Assembly: GCF_017916255.1 (NCBI RefSeq)
Contig: NZ_CP072827.1
Location: forward strand, 5,853,501 to 5,917,500
Direction of reading: 5' to 3'
DNA length: 64,000 bases
DNA from: Streptomyces mobaraensis NBRC 13819 = DSM 40847
GTDB lineage: Bacteria; Actinomycetota; Actinomycetes; Streptomycetales; Streptomycetaceae
Positions 41,600 through 50,665 of this stretch are shown in pieces. Each line of letters starts with the position of its first letter. Within the stretch, counting starts at the first letter, position 1. The notes under the pieces are model-generated. The model had not been told where the DNA came from, did not search any database, and saw only the letters and a list, made by a program, of their open reading frames with translations. A program made the position numbers and the translations under genes.

Positions 41600-42133
41600 A
41601 TGCGCATACGCCCTCCCCACCCCGCCGAACTCCCGCTCCTCCAGGACGTCGAACGGGCCGCGGGCGAGCGGTTCCGCGAGGTCGGCATGGCGGAGATCGC
41701 CGCGGACGAGCCGCTTCCGCTCGACGAACTGGAGGAGTACCGCCGGGCCGGGCGGGCTTGGGTCGCCACGGCGGAGGCCGGGGGACGGGACGTGGCCGGA
41801 AGCCCGCCGGCCGTCGTCGCGTACCTGCTCGCCGACCGGGTCGACGGCAACCTCCACGTCGAGCAGGTCTCCGTCCACCCCGCCGCCGCCCGCCGGGGCG
41901 TCGGACGGGCCCTGCTGGAGCACCTCGCGTCCGCCGCCCGCGCGGCGGGGGTCCCCGCGCTGACCCTGACCACGTTCGCGGACGTCCCCTGGAACGCGCC
42001 CTACTACGAGCGCTGCGGCTTCCGCCGGCTGGCCGACGACGAGATCACCCCGGAACTCCGGGCGGTCCGGGAGCGGGAGGCCGCGCACGGGCTGGACCGG
42101 TGGCCGCGGGTGTGCATGCGCCGGGAGGTGTGA
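41600..42133 (+). CDS. GNAT family N-acetyltransferase
   Basis: 177 residues. The acetyl-CoA motif is present (VEQVSVHPAAARRGVGRALL), preceded by VVAYLLADRVDGNLH and followed by the C-terminal APYYERCGFRRLADDE. It transfers an acetyl group from acetyl-CoA to an amine; the substrate is unknown. The ATG has no Shine-Dalgarno, and CACACT lies 6 bases upstream, consistent with a leaderless transcript. Four phased 13-bp repeats are directly upstream. Confidence 0.9.
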   Translation: MRIRPPHPAELPLLQDVERAAGERFREVGMAEIAADEPLPLDELEEYRRAGRAWVATAEAGGRDVAGSPPAVVAYLLADRVDGNLHVEQVSVHPAAARRGVGRALLEHLASAARAAGVPALTLTTFADVPWNAPYYERCGFRRLADDEITPELRAVREREAAHGLDRWPRVCMRREV

Positions 42134-42314
42134 CAGGTACGACACCGCCGTCCCGCGTCGTCACCGGTGCGACGCGTACGCCGGGCGCGCGGGCCGCCCG
42201 GCGCGCCCCCTGCGGCGGGGCACCTGTGCCACCTCGTCGGTGGCTCGTGCCTCCATCGGGTGAACGGGCGGCCGTACCGCGCCGGGCGGCCCCGCAAGCC
42301 AGTAGGAAAGGCAC

Positions 42315-43166
42315 ATGCCGCCCAGAACGACACCCACCGAGCGCCAGAAGAGGCTGGGGAGCGAGCTGCGCAAAATGCGCACCGCGGCCGGGGTTTCCAC
42401 CGACTACGCAGCCCGCCTGCTCGGCGTCGACCGTACGAAGATCTCCCACATGGAGTCCGGGACGCGCGTCGTCTCACCGGAGAGGCTGCGCATCCTCGCC
42501 TGCAACTACGCGTGTTCCGACGAGCGGTACATCGAGGCCCTCGCCGACATGGCCACCGACCGCAAACAGGGCTGGTGGGAGCGGTACCGGGCGGACCTGC
42601 CGCCCGGCATGCTCGACATCGCGGAACTGGAGTGGCACGCGGAACGGGTCCTGACCTCCCAGGTCATGCACCTCCCCGGGCTCCTCCAGACCGAGGACTA
42701 CGCCCGCTCGATCTTCGCGGCGGTGCTGCCGCCGCCGAGCCGGCTGGAGGTGGAGCTCCGGGTGGCCTTCCGGATGGAACGGGCCCGCGTCCTGCGCGGC
42801 GACCGGCCGCTGGACTACGTCGGGTACATCCACGAGACCGCGCTGCGCACCCGCTTCGGCGGCCGGGACGTGACCCGGCGCCAACTGGAGTACCTGGCCG
42901 AGGTGTCCGAACTGGACCACGTCGTCCTCCGGGTCGTCCCGGTCTCCAGCGGCGCCTTCCCGGGCGCCGGGCACTCGCTGCTCTACGCGGAGGGGCCGGT
43001 CCGGCAACTGGACACGGCGCAGCTGGATTCCGAACTGGGGCCGCTCTTCTGGCACGCGGAGCTGCAGTTGACGAAGTGCCGGGCGCAGCTCGCGTGGATG
43101 GAGAACGCGGCTCTGGACCGGGAGGAGTCCCGGGCTCTGATCCGCGCGGTGGCGCGGGAGCTTTGA
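42315..43166 (+). CDS. XRE family regulator with DUF5753 domain (orphan)
   Basis: 283 residues; the ATG at 42315 follows AGGAAAGG. N-terminal HTH (GSELRKMRTAAGVSTDYAAR, VDRTKISHMESGTRVVSPER), then DUF5753 (RVLTSQVMHLPGLLQTEDYA, VAFRMERARVLRGDRPLDYV, LEYLAEVSELDHVVLRVVPV). It is the second such regulator in the window, but the 66 bp before the convergent lysA have no room for a DUF397 partner. It may cross-talk with the complete locus at 33.4-35.1 kb. Confidence 0.92.
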   Translation: MPPRTTPTERQKRLGSELRKMRTAAGVSTDYAARLLGVDRTKISHMESGTRVVSPERLRILACNYACSDERYIEALADMATDRKQGWWERYRADLPPGMLDIAELEWHAERVLTSQVMHLPGLLQTEDYARSIFAAVLPPPSRLEVELRVAFRMERARVLRGDRPLDYVGYIHETALRTRFGGRDVTRRQLEYLAEVSELDHVVLRVVPVSSGAFPGAGHSLLYAEGPVRQLDTAQLDSELGPLFWHAELQLTKCRAQLAWMENAALDREESRALIRAVAREL

Positions 43167-43232
43167 GGGTCCCCGGCCCCTCCCCTTCTCCGCCGGACGG
43201 GCTGTTCTTCCGCCCGACCGGCGTCTCACCCC

Positions 43233-44624
43233 CTACACCCCGACGTCGCGGCTCCGCAGATCCTCGAGCGTCTCCCGGCGGACGACGAGCCGCGCCCGCC
43301 CTCCCGACACCGCCGCCACGGGCGGGCGGCCGACGTGGTTGTAGGCGGAGGCCATGGACAGGTGGTAGGCGCCCGCCGCCGGGACCGCCAGGAGGTCGCC
43401 CGGGCGCAGATCGGCGGGGAGGGCGACGTCCTCGGCCAGCACGTCACCGGCCTCGCAGTGCCGCCCGACCACCGTCACGGCACGGGCCGGTGCCAAGGAG
43501 GAACGGTTCGCCAAGTGGACGGTGTAGCGGGCACCGTAGAGGGCGGGCCGGGGGTTGTCGCTCATCCCGCCGTCGACGGCGACGAAGGTGCGCCCGCCCG
43601 TCGTCTTGACGGCCAGCACCCGGTAGAGCGCGACCCCGGCGGGTCCCGCGATCCAGCGGCCCGGCTCGACCGTCAGCCGGGGGACGGGGAGTTCGGCGTG
43701 GGCGCAGCGCAGGGCGAGTTCCGCGGTGACGCGGTCGGCGTACGCGGCGGGGTCCACGGCTGGGTCGCCGGGGCGGTAGGCGATGCCGAAGCCGCCGCCC
43801 AGGTCCAGCTCGGGAAGGGTGACGCCGTGCCGGTCGCGCAGCCGGGCGAGCAACTCGACGAGCTTCCGGACGGCGGTCGTGTACGGGTCGGTGGAGGTGA
43901 TCTGCGAACCGAGGTGGCAGTGCAGGCCGACGAGTTCGAGCCGGGGCTGGCCGAGGACGCGCACCACCGCCTCCTCGGCCTCGCCGCCCGCGATCGGCAG
44001 CCCGAACTTCTGCCCCTCCACCCCCGTCCGTACCGCCGCGTGCGCCCCCGCCGCCACTCCGGGGACGACCCGCAGCAGCACCCGCTGCCTCGTCCCGGCG
44101 GGTATGAGCGCGGCCAGCCGGGCGATCTCGCCCGCGCTGTCCAGGACGATCCGGCCGACACCGAACCGGAGCGCGGCGCGCAGGTCGGCGGGGCTCTTGG
44201 CGTTGCCGTGCAGGACGACGCGCTCGGCCGGGAAACCGGCGTGCACGGCGAGGTCCAGCTCCCCGGCGGAGCAGACGTCGAGGTCCAGCCCCTCCTCGTC
44301 GATCCAGCGGACCATGGCGCGGCAGAGGAACGCCTTGCCGGCGTAGGCGATCCCGGCGCCGGGGAGCGCGGCGCGCCAGGCGCGCGCCCGGGCGCGGACC
44401 TCGTCCTCGTCGAGGACGTACGCCGGGGTGCCGAAACGGTCGGCCAGTTCGGCCAGCGGGACCCCGCCGAGCGCCACCTCGCCGGAGGGCAGGGTACGCG
44501 CGGAGGCCGGCCACAGGGGGGCCGGGCCGACGGCTTCCGGGGCGCTGGGGGCCGCCGGGGGTGTGGACGCTGCGGGGGTCGCTGCAGTCGCGGGGGTCGC
44601 GGGGCTTGCGGGGGCGATGGGCAC
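43233..44624 (-). CDS. lysA: Diaminopimelate decarboxylase
   Basis: 463 residues from the GTG at 44624 with GAAGGA upstream. It is an alanine-racemase-fold PLP enzyme: the Schiff-base lysine in GIAYAGKAFL (K97), CHLGSQI, LDLGGGFGIAY, VEPGRWIAGPAG, and the active-site loop GRHCEAGDVLAEDV. It decarboxylates meso-diaminopimelate to L-lysine. The first 45 residues are Ala/Pro/Thr-rich and absent in most homologues. It stands alone, and Streptomyces often keep more than one such decarboxylase; this could be a secondary copy or one acting on a related amino acid. Confidence 0.88.
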   Translation of the reverse strand: MPIAPASPATPATAATPAASTPPAAPSAPEAVGPAPLWPASARTLPSGEVALGGVPLAELADRFGTPAYVLDEDEVRARARAWRAALPGAGIAYAGKAFLCRAMVRWIDEEGLDLDVCSAGELDLAVHAGFPAERVVLHGNAKSPADLRAALRFGVGRIVLDSAGEIARLAALIPAGTRQRVLLRVVPGVAAGAHAAVRTGVEGQKFGLPIAGGEAEEAVVRVLGQPRLELVGLHCHLGSQITSTDPYTTAVRKLVELLARLRDRHGVTLPELDLGGGFGIAYRPGDPAVDPAAYADRVTAELALRCAHAELPVPRLTVEPGRWIAGPAGVALYRVLAVKTTGGRTFVAVDGGMSDNPRPALYGARYTVHLANRSSLAPARAVTVVGRHCEAGDVLAEDVALPADLRPGDLLAVPAAGAYHLSMASAYNHVGRPPVAAVSGGRARLVVRRETLEDLRSRDVGV

Positions 44625-44715
44625 GGGAGTTCCTTCGACGGGATGGCGGGTTGGGTGGGGAGGCGGGGACGGGGTACCGGGACGGTGCTCGGTTTGGGTC
44701 CCTGGCCGTGCCTGG

Positions 44716-44755
44716 CCGGGCCCGGCCGTATATGGCCCGGCCGGGCCCGGCCGTA
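44716..44755. repeat. GC-rich direct/palindromic repeat upstream of lysA
   Basis: CCGGGCCCGGCCGTA occurs at 44716-44730 and 44741-44755, a 25-bp period; CCGGGCCCGG is itself palindromic. The repeat lies between the SAV_915 gene and lysA, both on the minus strand, and could terminate the former. Confidence 0.6.
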
Positions 44756-44849
44756 CGCGGGGTGAGCCGCGCCCGAGCCGGACCGCTCACGCCGCGTACT
44801 CACCGGGTCCGGACCCGGCCCCGCGCCCGCCGTTCGCGAACGACCGGGC

Positions 44850-45365
44850 TCAGCCCGGGAGCGTGGGCAGCAAAGCCGTCGGCGACGGGCCGTCAGGTGA
44901 GCGGATGACCGCCGGGGCGGTGAGTTGCGGGTCCACGGAGACGAGGGTGACGCCGAGGGGCGCGGCGAGCGACCGTACGGCCGGCAGGGCCAGCCGGACG
45001 GTCGGCTGGTGCGGGCCGAGGCACGCGGTGAGCCGGGCGCGGGTGGTGAAGGCGACGGCCGTCCGGCCCCCGAGCGGCGTACGGAAGACGCGGAGCGCGA
45101 AGCCGACGGGACAGGGCCGGACGGGCACGTACAGCACCGGGACCGCGGGCGGGGGCGCCGGGAGGACGGACGTGGAGGTGTGACCGGCGGGGGTGGGAGC
45201 GGGGGAGGGGGCGGGAGTGGTGGAGGCCGGGAGCGGCGCTCCGCCGGGATGGGAGGGGTCGTCGGAGGACTCCCCGCCGTCGGCCACCGGGCTGTGGGCG
45301 GCCGTCACGGCGGCCACCACGGCCGCTACCGCGGCGGCTTCGGCGGGAGTTCGGTTTACACGCAT
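44850..45365 (-). CDS. SAV_915 family protein
   Basis: 171 residues; the ATG at 45365 has GAGGAC upstream. The first 75 residues are Ala/Pro/Ser/Thr-rich and the C-terminal 90 hold the family core (YVPVRPCPVGFALRVFRTPL, GGRTAVAFTTRARLTACLG, LAAPLGVTLVSVDP). Proteins with this core are common in Streptomyces and resemble the SseB-like fold, and no function is established. A hydrophobic N-terminus (AAAVAAVVAAVTAAHS) could be a weak signal peptide. Confidence 0.7.
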   Translation of the reverse strand: MRVNRTPAEAAAVAAVVAAVTAAHSPVADGGESSDDPSHPGGAPLPASTTPAPSPAPTPAGHTSTSVLPAPPPAVPVLYVPVRPCPVGFALRVFRTPLGGRTAVAFTTRARLTACLGPHQPTVRLALPAVRSLAAPLGVTLVSVDPQLTAPAVIRSPDGPSPTALLPTLPG

Positions 45366-45866
45366 GACAGTCCTCGGGAAGGATGAGAGGAAAGTGAACC
45401 GGGGGTGAGCGAGGTGGGGCAGGGACAGTGCGCCCGAGCCGGCGGCCGGGGCGCCGCGCTGCCCACGGTATGCCCGGCCGGACGCCGGACGACCGTTTCC
45501 TTGACAGCCTGTTGACCCGCCACACGGGAGCCTTGACGGCCCGTTGACGCAAAAGACGCGAGACCGGCGCGTTCACCGGGCCCGGGACGGCCTCCGACGT
45601 CGGATCACCCGGCGCGCGACCGACCGCCGTGAACCCGTGCGCCGGGTGTGCGCCCCTCCCGTGCGCCGGGTCCCACTACCACTCTGCCATGAGCGGGCAA
45701 AGAATTCGGAAGGACTAGTGCGGGGACGGCCGTCCCCCGCGAACCCCGGCGGGAACCCCCTGTTCGCGCGGCGCGGACAGTCCCGCCCGGGGCTGGCGGG
45801 TCTTCGATCACCGACGCACGATGCTCACCTGCGGATCGACGGCTCGCGCGGCAACTGGAGGAACAC
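45366..45866. other. 501-bp intergenic region before the acyl-CoA synthetase pair
   Basis: No gene can be supported. At 45500-45516 and 45532-45548 the motif CTTGACrGCCyGTTGAC is repeated at a 32-bp period, giving four TTGAC boxes that may be -35 elements or activator sites. CCCGTGCGCCGGGT is repeated at about 45637 and 45659. Confidence 0.5.
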
Positions 45867-47669
45867 GTGGCGGCAGAGAAGGCGGCAGAGGACAGGGCGG
45901 GAACCCCGGCCGGAGCGGCGACGGGTCCGTCGTCGGGAGCACCGACCGGTACGCCGGCCGGATCGGCGACCGGCTTCGAAACCTTCCGGGCGGCGCGGGA
46001 CTTCCTGCTCGCCCACCGGGAGGACTACCGCGCCGCGTACGACGGCTTCGTCTGGCCCCGGCCCGCGGAGTTCAACTGGGCGCTCGACTGGTTCGACCCG
46101 CTCGCCCGGGGGAACGACGCGACCGCCCTGTGGATCGTGGAGGAGGACGGCGGCGAGACCAAGCTGTCCTTCGACGCCCTGCGCCGCCGCTCCGACCGCA
46201 CCGCCCGCCGGCTGCGCGCCCGCGGTGTCCGCGCCGGCGACCGGATCGTCGTCATGCTCGGCAACCAGGCAGAGCTGTGGGAGACCATGCTCGCCGCGAT
46301 GAAGCTGCGCGCCGTCGTCATCCCCGCCACCCCGCTGCTCGGCCCCGCCGATCTCGCCGACCGGATCGGCCGCGGCCGGGCCCGGCACGTCGTCGTCCGG
46401 ACCGCCGACACCGGCAAGTTCGCCGAGGTGCCGGGCGACTACACCCGGATCGCCGTCGGCGGCACCCCGCCGCCCGGCTGGCTCCCGTACGAGGACGGAA
46501 CGGCGGAGGGGAGCGACGAGCGCGACGGGAGCGACGAGCGCTTCGTCCCCGACGGGCCCACCCCCGCCGACGCCCCCCTCCTCCTGTACTTCACCTCCGG
46601 CACCACCGCCCGCCCCAAGCTCGTCGAGCACACCCACGCCTCTTACCCCATCGGCCACTTGTCCACGATGTACTGGATCGGGCTGCGCCCCGGCGACGTG
46701 CACCTCAACATCTCCTCGCCCGGCTGGGCCAAACACGCCTGGTCCAACTTCTTCGCGCCCTGGAACGCCGGAGCGACCGTCTTCGTCGTCAACTACACCC
46801 GCTTCGACCCGGCCCGCCTGATGGCCGAGATGGACCGCTGCGGGGTGACGAGCTTCTGCGCCCCGCCCACCGTGTGGCGCATGCTCATCCAGGCCGACCT
46901 GAGCGCCCTGCGCACCCCGCCGCGTGAGGTGGTGGCGGCGGGCGAGCCGCTCAACCCGGAGGTCATCGAGGCCGTCCGGCGCGCCTGGGGCGTCACGATC
47001 CGGGACGGGTTCGGGCAGACGGAGACGTCCGTGCAGGTCGCCAACCCACCCGGGCAGCCGCTGAAAACGGGTTCCATGGGCCGTCCGAGCCCCGGCTTCA
47101 CCGTCGTCCTGCTCGACCCGGTCACCGGTGAGCCGGCCGACGAGGGGGAGATCTGCCTCGATCTCACGGGCGACCCCGCCAGTCGGCCCGTCGGCCTGAT
47201 GACCGGCTACGCCGGCGACCCCGAGCGCACCGCCGGGGCGATGGCCGGCGGCTACTACCGCACCGGCGACATCGGCTCCCGGGACGAAGACGGATACATC
47301 ACCTACATCGGGCGCGCGGACGACGTGTTCAAGTCCAGCGACTACAAGATCTCGCCGTTCGAGCTGGAGAGCGCGCTGCTGGAGCACGAGGCCGTCGCGG
47401 AGGCCGCCGTCGTGCCCGCGCCCGATCCGCTGCGGCTCTCCGTGCCCAAGGCGTACGTCGTCCTCGCCGAGGGCTGGGAGCCGGGGCCGGACACCGCGAA
47501 GGCGCTGTTCGCCCACTCGCGCGCCGTCCTCGCGCCGTACAAACGCATCCGCCGGCTGGAGTTCGCCGAGCTGCCCAAGACCGTGTCCGGCAAGATCCGC
47601 CGCATCGAGCTGCGCGAACGCACCGCGCAGGGCGGCGGTACCGAATTCAGAGAGGAAGACCACCGGTGA
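45867..47669 (+). CDS. AMP-forming acyl-CoA synthetase (medium-chain/acetyl-CoA-synthetase-like)
   Basis: 600 residues; the GTG at 45867 follows TGGAGGA. It is an adenylate-forming enzyme: the P-loop-like [20 protein letters not shown], then [51 protein letters not shown] and the catalytic lysine in [14 protein letters not shown]. The layout ([13 protein letters not shown] near the start) fits the medium-chain acyl-CoA ligase branch. It activates a carboxylic acid to acyl-CoA via acyl-AMP. It overlaps the next ligase gene by GTGA, so the two form an operon. Confidence 0.93.
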   Translation: MAAEKAAEDRAGTPAGAATGPSSGAPTGTPAGSATGFETFRAARDFLLAHREDYRAAYDGFVWPRPAEFNWALDWFDPLARGNDATALWIVEEDGGETKLSFDALRRRSDRTARRLRARGVRAGDRIVVMLGNQAELWETMLAAMKLRAVVIPATPLLGPADLADRIGRGRARHVVVRTADTGKFAEVPGDYTRIAVGGTPPPGWLPYEDGTAEGSDERDGSDERFVPDGPTPADAPLLLYFTSGTTARPKLVEHTHASYPIGHLSTMYWIGLRPGDVHLNISSPGWAKHAWSNFFAPWNAGATVFVVNYTRFDPARLMAEMDRCGVTSFCAPPTVWRMLIQADLSALRTPPREVVAAGEPLNPEVIEAVRRAWGVTIRDGFGQTETSVQVANPPGQPLKTGSMGRPSPGFTVVLLDPVTGEPADEGEICLDLTGDPASRPVGLMTGYAGDPERTAGAMAGGYYRTGDIGSRDEDGYITYIGRADDVFKSSDYKISPFELESALLEHEAVAEAAVVPAPDPLRLSVPKAYVVLAEGWEPGPDTAKALFAHSRAVLAPYKRIRRLEFAELPKTVSGKIRRIELRERTAQGGGTEFREEDHR

Positions 47670-49297
47670 GCACACCCTCGTACGCGGGCGGCCCCGTCGA
47701 CACCCCCCTGCTTCGAGAGACCATCGGCACCAGCCTCACCCGTTCCGTCGCCCTCTTCGGCGACCGGGAGGCGCTCGTCGACGTCCAGGGCGGACGGCGG
47801 TGGACCTACGCGGCGTTCGGGCGCGCCGTGGAGGAGGTCGCGCTGGGGCTGCTCGCCAAGGGGGTGGCCCAGGGCGACCGGGTCGGCATCTGGGCCGTCA
47901 ACTGCCCGGAGTGGATGATCGTCCAGTACGCGACCGCCCGCATCGGCGCGATCATGGTCAACATCAACCCGGCCTACCGGGTGCACGAACTCTCCTACGT
48001 CCTGCGGCAGTCCGGGGTGTCGGTGCTGGTCTCGGCCACCGCCTACAAGACGAGCGACTACCGGCGCATGGTCGAGCAGGTCCGCGGGGACTGCCCGGCG
48101 CTGCGCGACGTCGTCTACCTGGACGACTCGACGTGGACGGGCCTGGTCCGGCTCGGCGCCGGGACGCCCCGCGAGCGGCTCGCCGAACGCGAGGCCGCGC
48201 TGCGCCCCGAGGACCCCGTCAACATCCAGTACACCTCGGGCACCACCGGCTTCGCCAAGGGCGCCACCCTCTCCCACCGCAACATCCTCAACAACGGCTA
48301 TTTCGTGGGCGAGACGCTGGGCTACACGGAAGAGGACCGGATCGCCCTGCCGGTCCCCTTCTACCACTGCTTCGGCATGGTCATGGGCAACCTCGCGGCC
48401 ACCACCCACGGCGCCTGCGTCGTCATCCCCGCGCCCGTCTTCGACCCCACCGCCACCCTGCACGCCGTCGAACGCGAGCGGTGCACCTCGCTGTACGGCG
48501 TCCCCACGATGTTCATCGCCGAACTCGACCTGCCGGACTTCGCCACCTACGACCTGTCCTCGCTGCGCACCGGCATCATGGCGGGCTCGCCGTGCCCCGC
48601 CGAGGTGATGAAGCGGGTCGTCGCCGAGATGCACATGGAGGAGGTCACGATCTGCTACGGCATGACCGAGACCTCCCCGGTCTCCACCCAGACCCGGCGC
48701 GAGGACGACCTGGACCGCCGGACGGGCACGGTCGGCCGGGTGCTCCCGCACATCGAGGTGAAGATCGTCGATCCCGAGACCGGCGCCACCGTCCCCCGCG
48801 GGGAGCACGGCGAGTTGTGCACCCGCGGCTACTCGGTGATGCTCGGTTACTGGAACGAGCCCGAGCGGACGGCCGAGGCGATCGACGCCGACCGCTGGAT
48901 GCACACCGGCGACCTCGCGGTGATGGACGAGGAGGGGTACGTCCGGATCGTCGGCCGCAGCAAGGACATGATCATCCGGGGCGGGGAGAACGTCTACCCG
49001 CGCGAGATCGAGGAGTTCCTGCACACCCACCCCAAGATCGCCGACGTCCAGGTCATCGGGGTGCCCGACGACCGGATGGGCGAGGAGATCATGGCCTGCG
49101 TCATCCTCCACGACGACGCGGGCGGCCTCAGCCGCGACGAACTGGCCCGCTACTGCCGCGGCCGGCTCGCCCACTACAAGGTGCCCCGCTATCTGCGGGT
49201 CATGGAGAGCTTCCCGATGACGGTGAGCGGGAAGGTGCGGAAGGTGGAGCTGAGGGAAGAGGCGGTGGCGCTGCTGGAGGGAGCGGGGGTGCGGTAA
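47666..49297 (+). CDS. AMP-forming fatty-acyl-CoA synthetase
   Basis: 543 residues, starting in a GTGA overlap with the preceding ligase. Motifs: [71 protein letters not shown] and [17 protein letters not shown]. It resembles the FadD/short-to-medium acyl ligases. The two adjacent ligases probably activate different acids for beta-oxidation or polyketide supply. It is immediately followed by a large nested-hairpin element. Confidence 0.93.
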   Translation: MSTPSYAGGPVDTPLLRETIGTSLTRSVALFGDREALVDVQGGRRWTYAAFGRAVEEVALGLLAKGVAQGDRVGIWAVNCPEWMIVQYATARIGAIMVNINPAYRVHELSYVLRQSGVSVLVSATAYKTSDYRRMVEQVRGDCPALRDVVYLDDSTWTGLVRLGAGTPRERLAEREAALRPEDPVNIQYTSGTTGFAKGATLSHRNILNNGYFVGETLGYTEEDRIALPVPFYHCFGMVMGNLAATTHGACVVIPAPVFDPTATLHAVERERCTSLYGVPTMFIAELDLPDFATYDLSSLRTGIMAGSPCPAEVMKRVVAEMHMEEVTICYGMTETSPVSTQTRREDDLDRRTGTVGRVLPHIEVKIVDPETGATVPRGEHGELCTRGYSVMLGYWNEPERTAEAIDADRWMHTGDLAVMDEEGYVRIVGRSKDMIIRGGENVYPREIEEFLHTHPKIADVQVIGVPDDRMGEEIMACVILHDDAGGLSRDELARYCRGRLAHYKVPRYLRVMESFPMTVSGKVRKVELREEAVALLEGAGVR

Positions 49298-49300
49298 GGG

Positions 49301-49534
49301 GCCCCGGTCCCGCCCTTTCACCGTTTCTTGCGGGGGCAAGCCCCCCCGCACCCCCTGAAACCGCGCTCCGCGCGGTTGTCCTCAAACTCCCCCAGAGGGG
49401 GTGCCCCCAACGGGCTGATATTCAGCCCGTTGGGGGTGCCCCCTCTGGGGGAGTTTGAGGACGAGCGGCGAAGCCGCGAAAGGGGGGTCTGGGGGCGCAG
49501 CCCCCAGGAAACGGTGAAAGGGCGGGACCGGGGC
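49301..49534. repeat. Nested-hairpin intergenic element, copy A (also acts as bidirectional terminator)
   Basis: A perfect 27-bp outer inverted repeat (49301-49327 and 49508-49534) encloses five more hairpins: TGCGGGGG-CAAG-CCCCC, AACCGCGC-TCC-GCGCGGTT, a central pair of 38-bp arms with two mismatches (49381-49418 and 49422-49459), GCGGC-GAA-GCCGC, and CTGGGGGC-GCA-GCCCCCAG. It exactly fills the space between two convergent genes. A second copy is at 55.7-55.9 kb. Confidence 0.9.
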
Positions 49535-49538
49535 ACCC

Positions 49539-50567
49539 CTACGCGGCGGCCGTGCGCACGAGCATCTTGCCCGTGTTCCGGCCCGCCAGCATGCCGAGGA
49601 ACGCCTCCACGACCCCGTCGAACCCCTCCACGACCGTCTCGTCCCGCACCACCCGCCCGGCCGCGATGTGCGGGACGAGGAACTCCTCCCACTCCGCCTG
49701 CGCGTCCCCGTGCTCGCGGACGAGGAAGCCCTCCAGGCGGATGCTCTTCTCGACGATGTCGTAGAGGTTGCGGGGCGCGGCCGGCGGCTCGGCGCTGTTG
49801 TACTGGGCCACCGCCCCGCACCAGGCGATCCGTCCGTGGGGGCGCATCGAGGCGATGGCCGCCTCCAGGTGGTCGCCCCCGACGTTGTCCAGGTAGACGT
49901 CGATGCCGTCCGGGGCCGCCTTCGCCAACTGCTCGGCCACGGGCCCGTCGTGGTAGTCGAAGGCGGCGTCGAACCCCAGGACGTCCACGAGATGGGCGAC
50001 CTTGGCGGCCGAACCCGCGCTGCCGATCACGCGGCCGGCCCCCAGGAGCCGGGCCAGTTGCCCCGCGGTGCTGCCCACCCCGCCGGCCGCCGCGGAGATG
50101 AACACGGTGTCCCCCGGCCGCACCCCCGCCACCCGCGTCAGTCCGACGTACGCGCTGAGGCCCGTCCCGCCCAGCAGCCCGAGCCAGGCGCTCAGCGGCA
50201 CGTCCTCGTGGTGCGGCAGCGCCCGGGCGCCCTCCGCCGTGCTCACCAGCGCGTGCGTCCGCCAGCCCTTGCGGTGGAAGACCAGGTCGCCGACGGCCAG
50301 CGCCGGATCGCGGGACTCCACCACCCGCCCGACCGCCCGGCCCTCCAGCGGCGCGTTCAGCTCCCACACGGAGTCCATCGCCTCCCGCATGTACGGATCG
50401 ACGGACAGCAGGAGGTTCTCCACCAGCGCCGAGCCGGGCTCCACCGCGGGGAGCGGCTCCTCGACGAAGGCGAAGTGCTCGGCGGTGGGCATGCCCTGCG
50501 GACGGGCGGTCTGGTGGACGGCGCGGAAGGTGCGGGTGCCGCTGGTAAGCGTGTCGGTGCTGGTCAT
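49539..50567 (-). CDS. NADP-dependent oxidoreductase of the MDR family (quinone-reductase/curcumin-reductase-like)
   Basis: 342 residues from the ATG at 50567. Zinc-free MDR fold: LLLSVDPYMREAMDSVWELN, GDLVFHRKGWRTHALV, the nucleotide-binding ISAAAGGVGSTAGQLARLLG, GIDVYLDNVGGDHLEAAIAS and IRLEGFLVREH. Members reduce alpha,beta-unsaturated ketones with NADPH. It is divergent from a LysR regulator across a 98-bp gap holding an inverted repeat, the usual arrangement for LysR control. TACGGT lies 6 nt before the ATG, with no Shine-Dalgarno, suggesting a leaderless mRNA. Confidence 0.92.
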   Translation of the reverse strand: MTSTDTLTSGTRTFRAVHQTARPQGMPTAEHFAFVEEPLPAVEPGSALVENLLLSVDPYMREAMDSVWELNAPLEGRAVGRVVESRDPALAVGDLVFHRKGWRTHALVSTAEGARALPHHEDVPLSAWLGLLGGTGLSAYVGLTRVAGVRPGDTVFISAAAGGVGSTAGQLARLLGAGRVIGSAGSAAKVAHLVDVLGFDAAFDYHDGPVAEQLAKAAPDGIDVYLDNVGGDHLEAAIASMRPHGRIAWCGAVAQYNSAEPPAAPRNLYDIVEKSIRLEGFLVREHGDAQAEWEEFLVPHIAAGRVVRDETVVEGFDGVVEAFLGMLAGRNTGKMLVRTAAA

Positions 50568-50631
50568 GGGAGGACCGTAGGCCGGAGGTCGGTGCGGGAC
50601 CCAGCCCCTGGCGTCGATGGACCGGGGGCTT

Positions 50632-50650
50632 CCATGAATCCGGTTCATGG
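50632..50650. promoter_or_regulatory. Inverted repeat CCATGAA-TCCGG-TTCATGG, probable LysR operator
   Basis: Perfect 7-bp arms sit directly upstream of TAGATT (50654-50659), the presumed -10 of the LysR gene, whose ATG is 6 nt further on. Binding would cover the regulator's own -35 and lies 65 bp from the divergent oxidoreductase start. Confidence 0.65.
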
Positions 50651-50665
50651 ACGTAGATTTCCCCG

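Noticed and set aside
45718..45866. Short GTG ORF before the acyl-CoA synthetase
   Set aside because: AAGGAC is close, but the product has no family features and runs out of frame into the synthetase gene.
45867..49297. Secondary-metabolite gene cluster based on two AMP ligases
   Set aside because: No carrier protein, ketosynthase, condensation domain or tailoring set is adjacent; acyl-CoA metabolism explains the pair.
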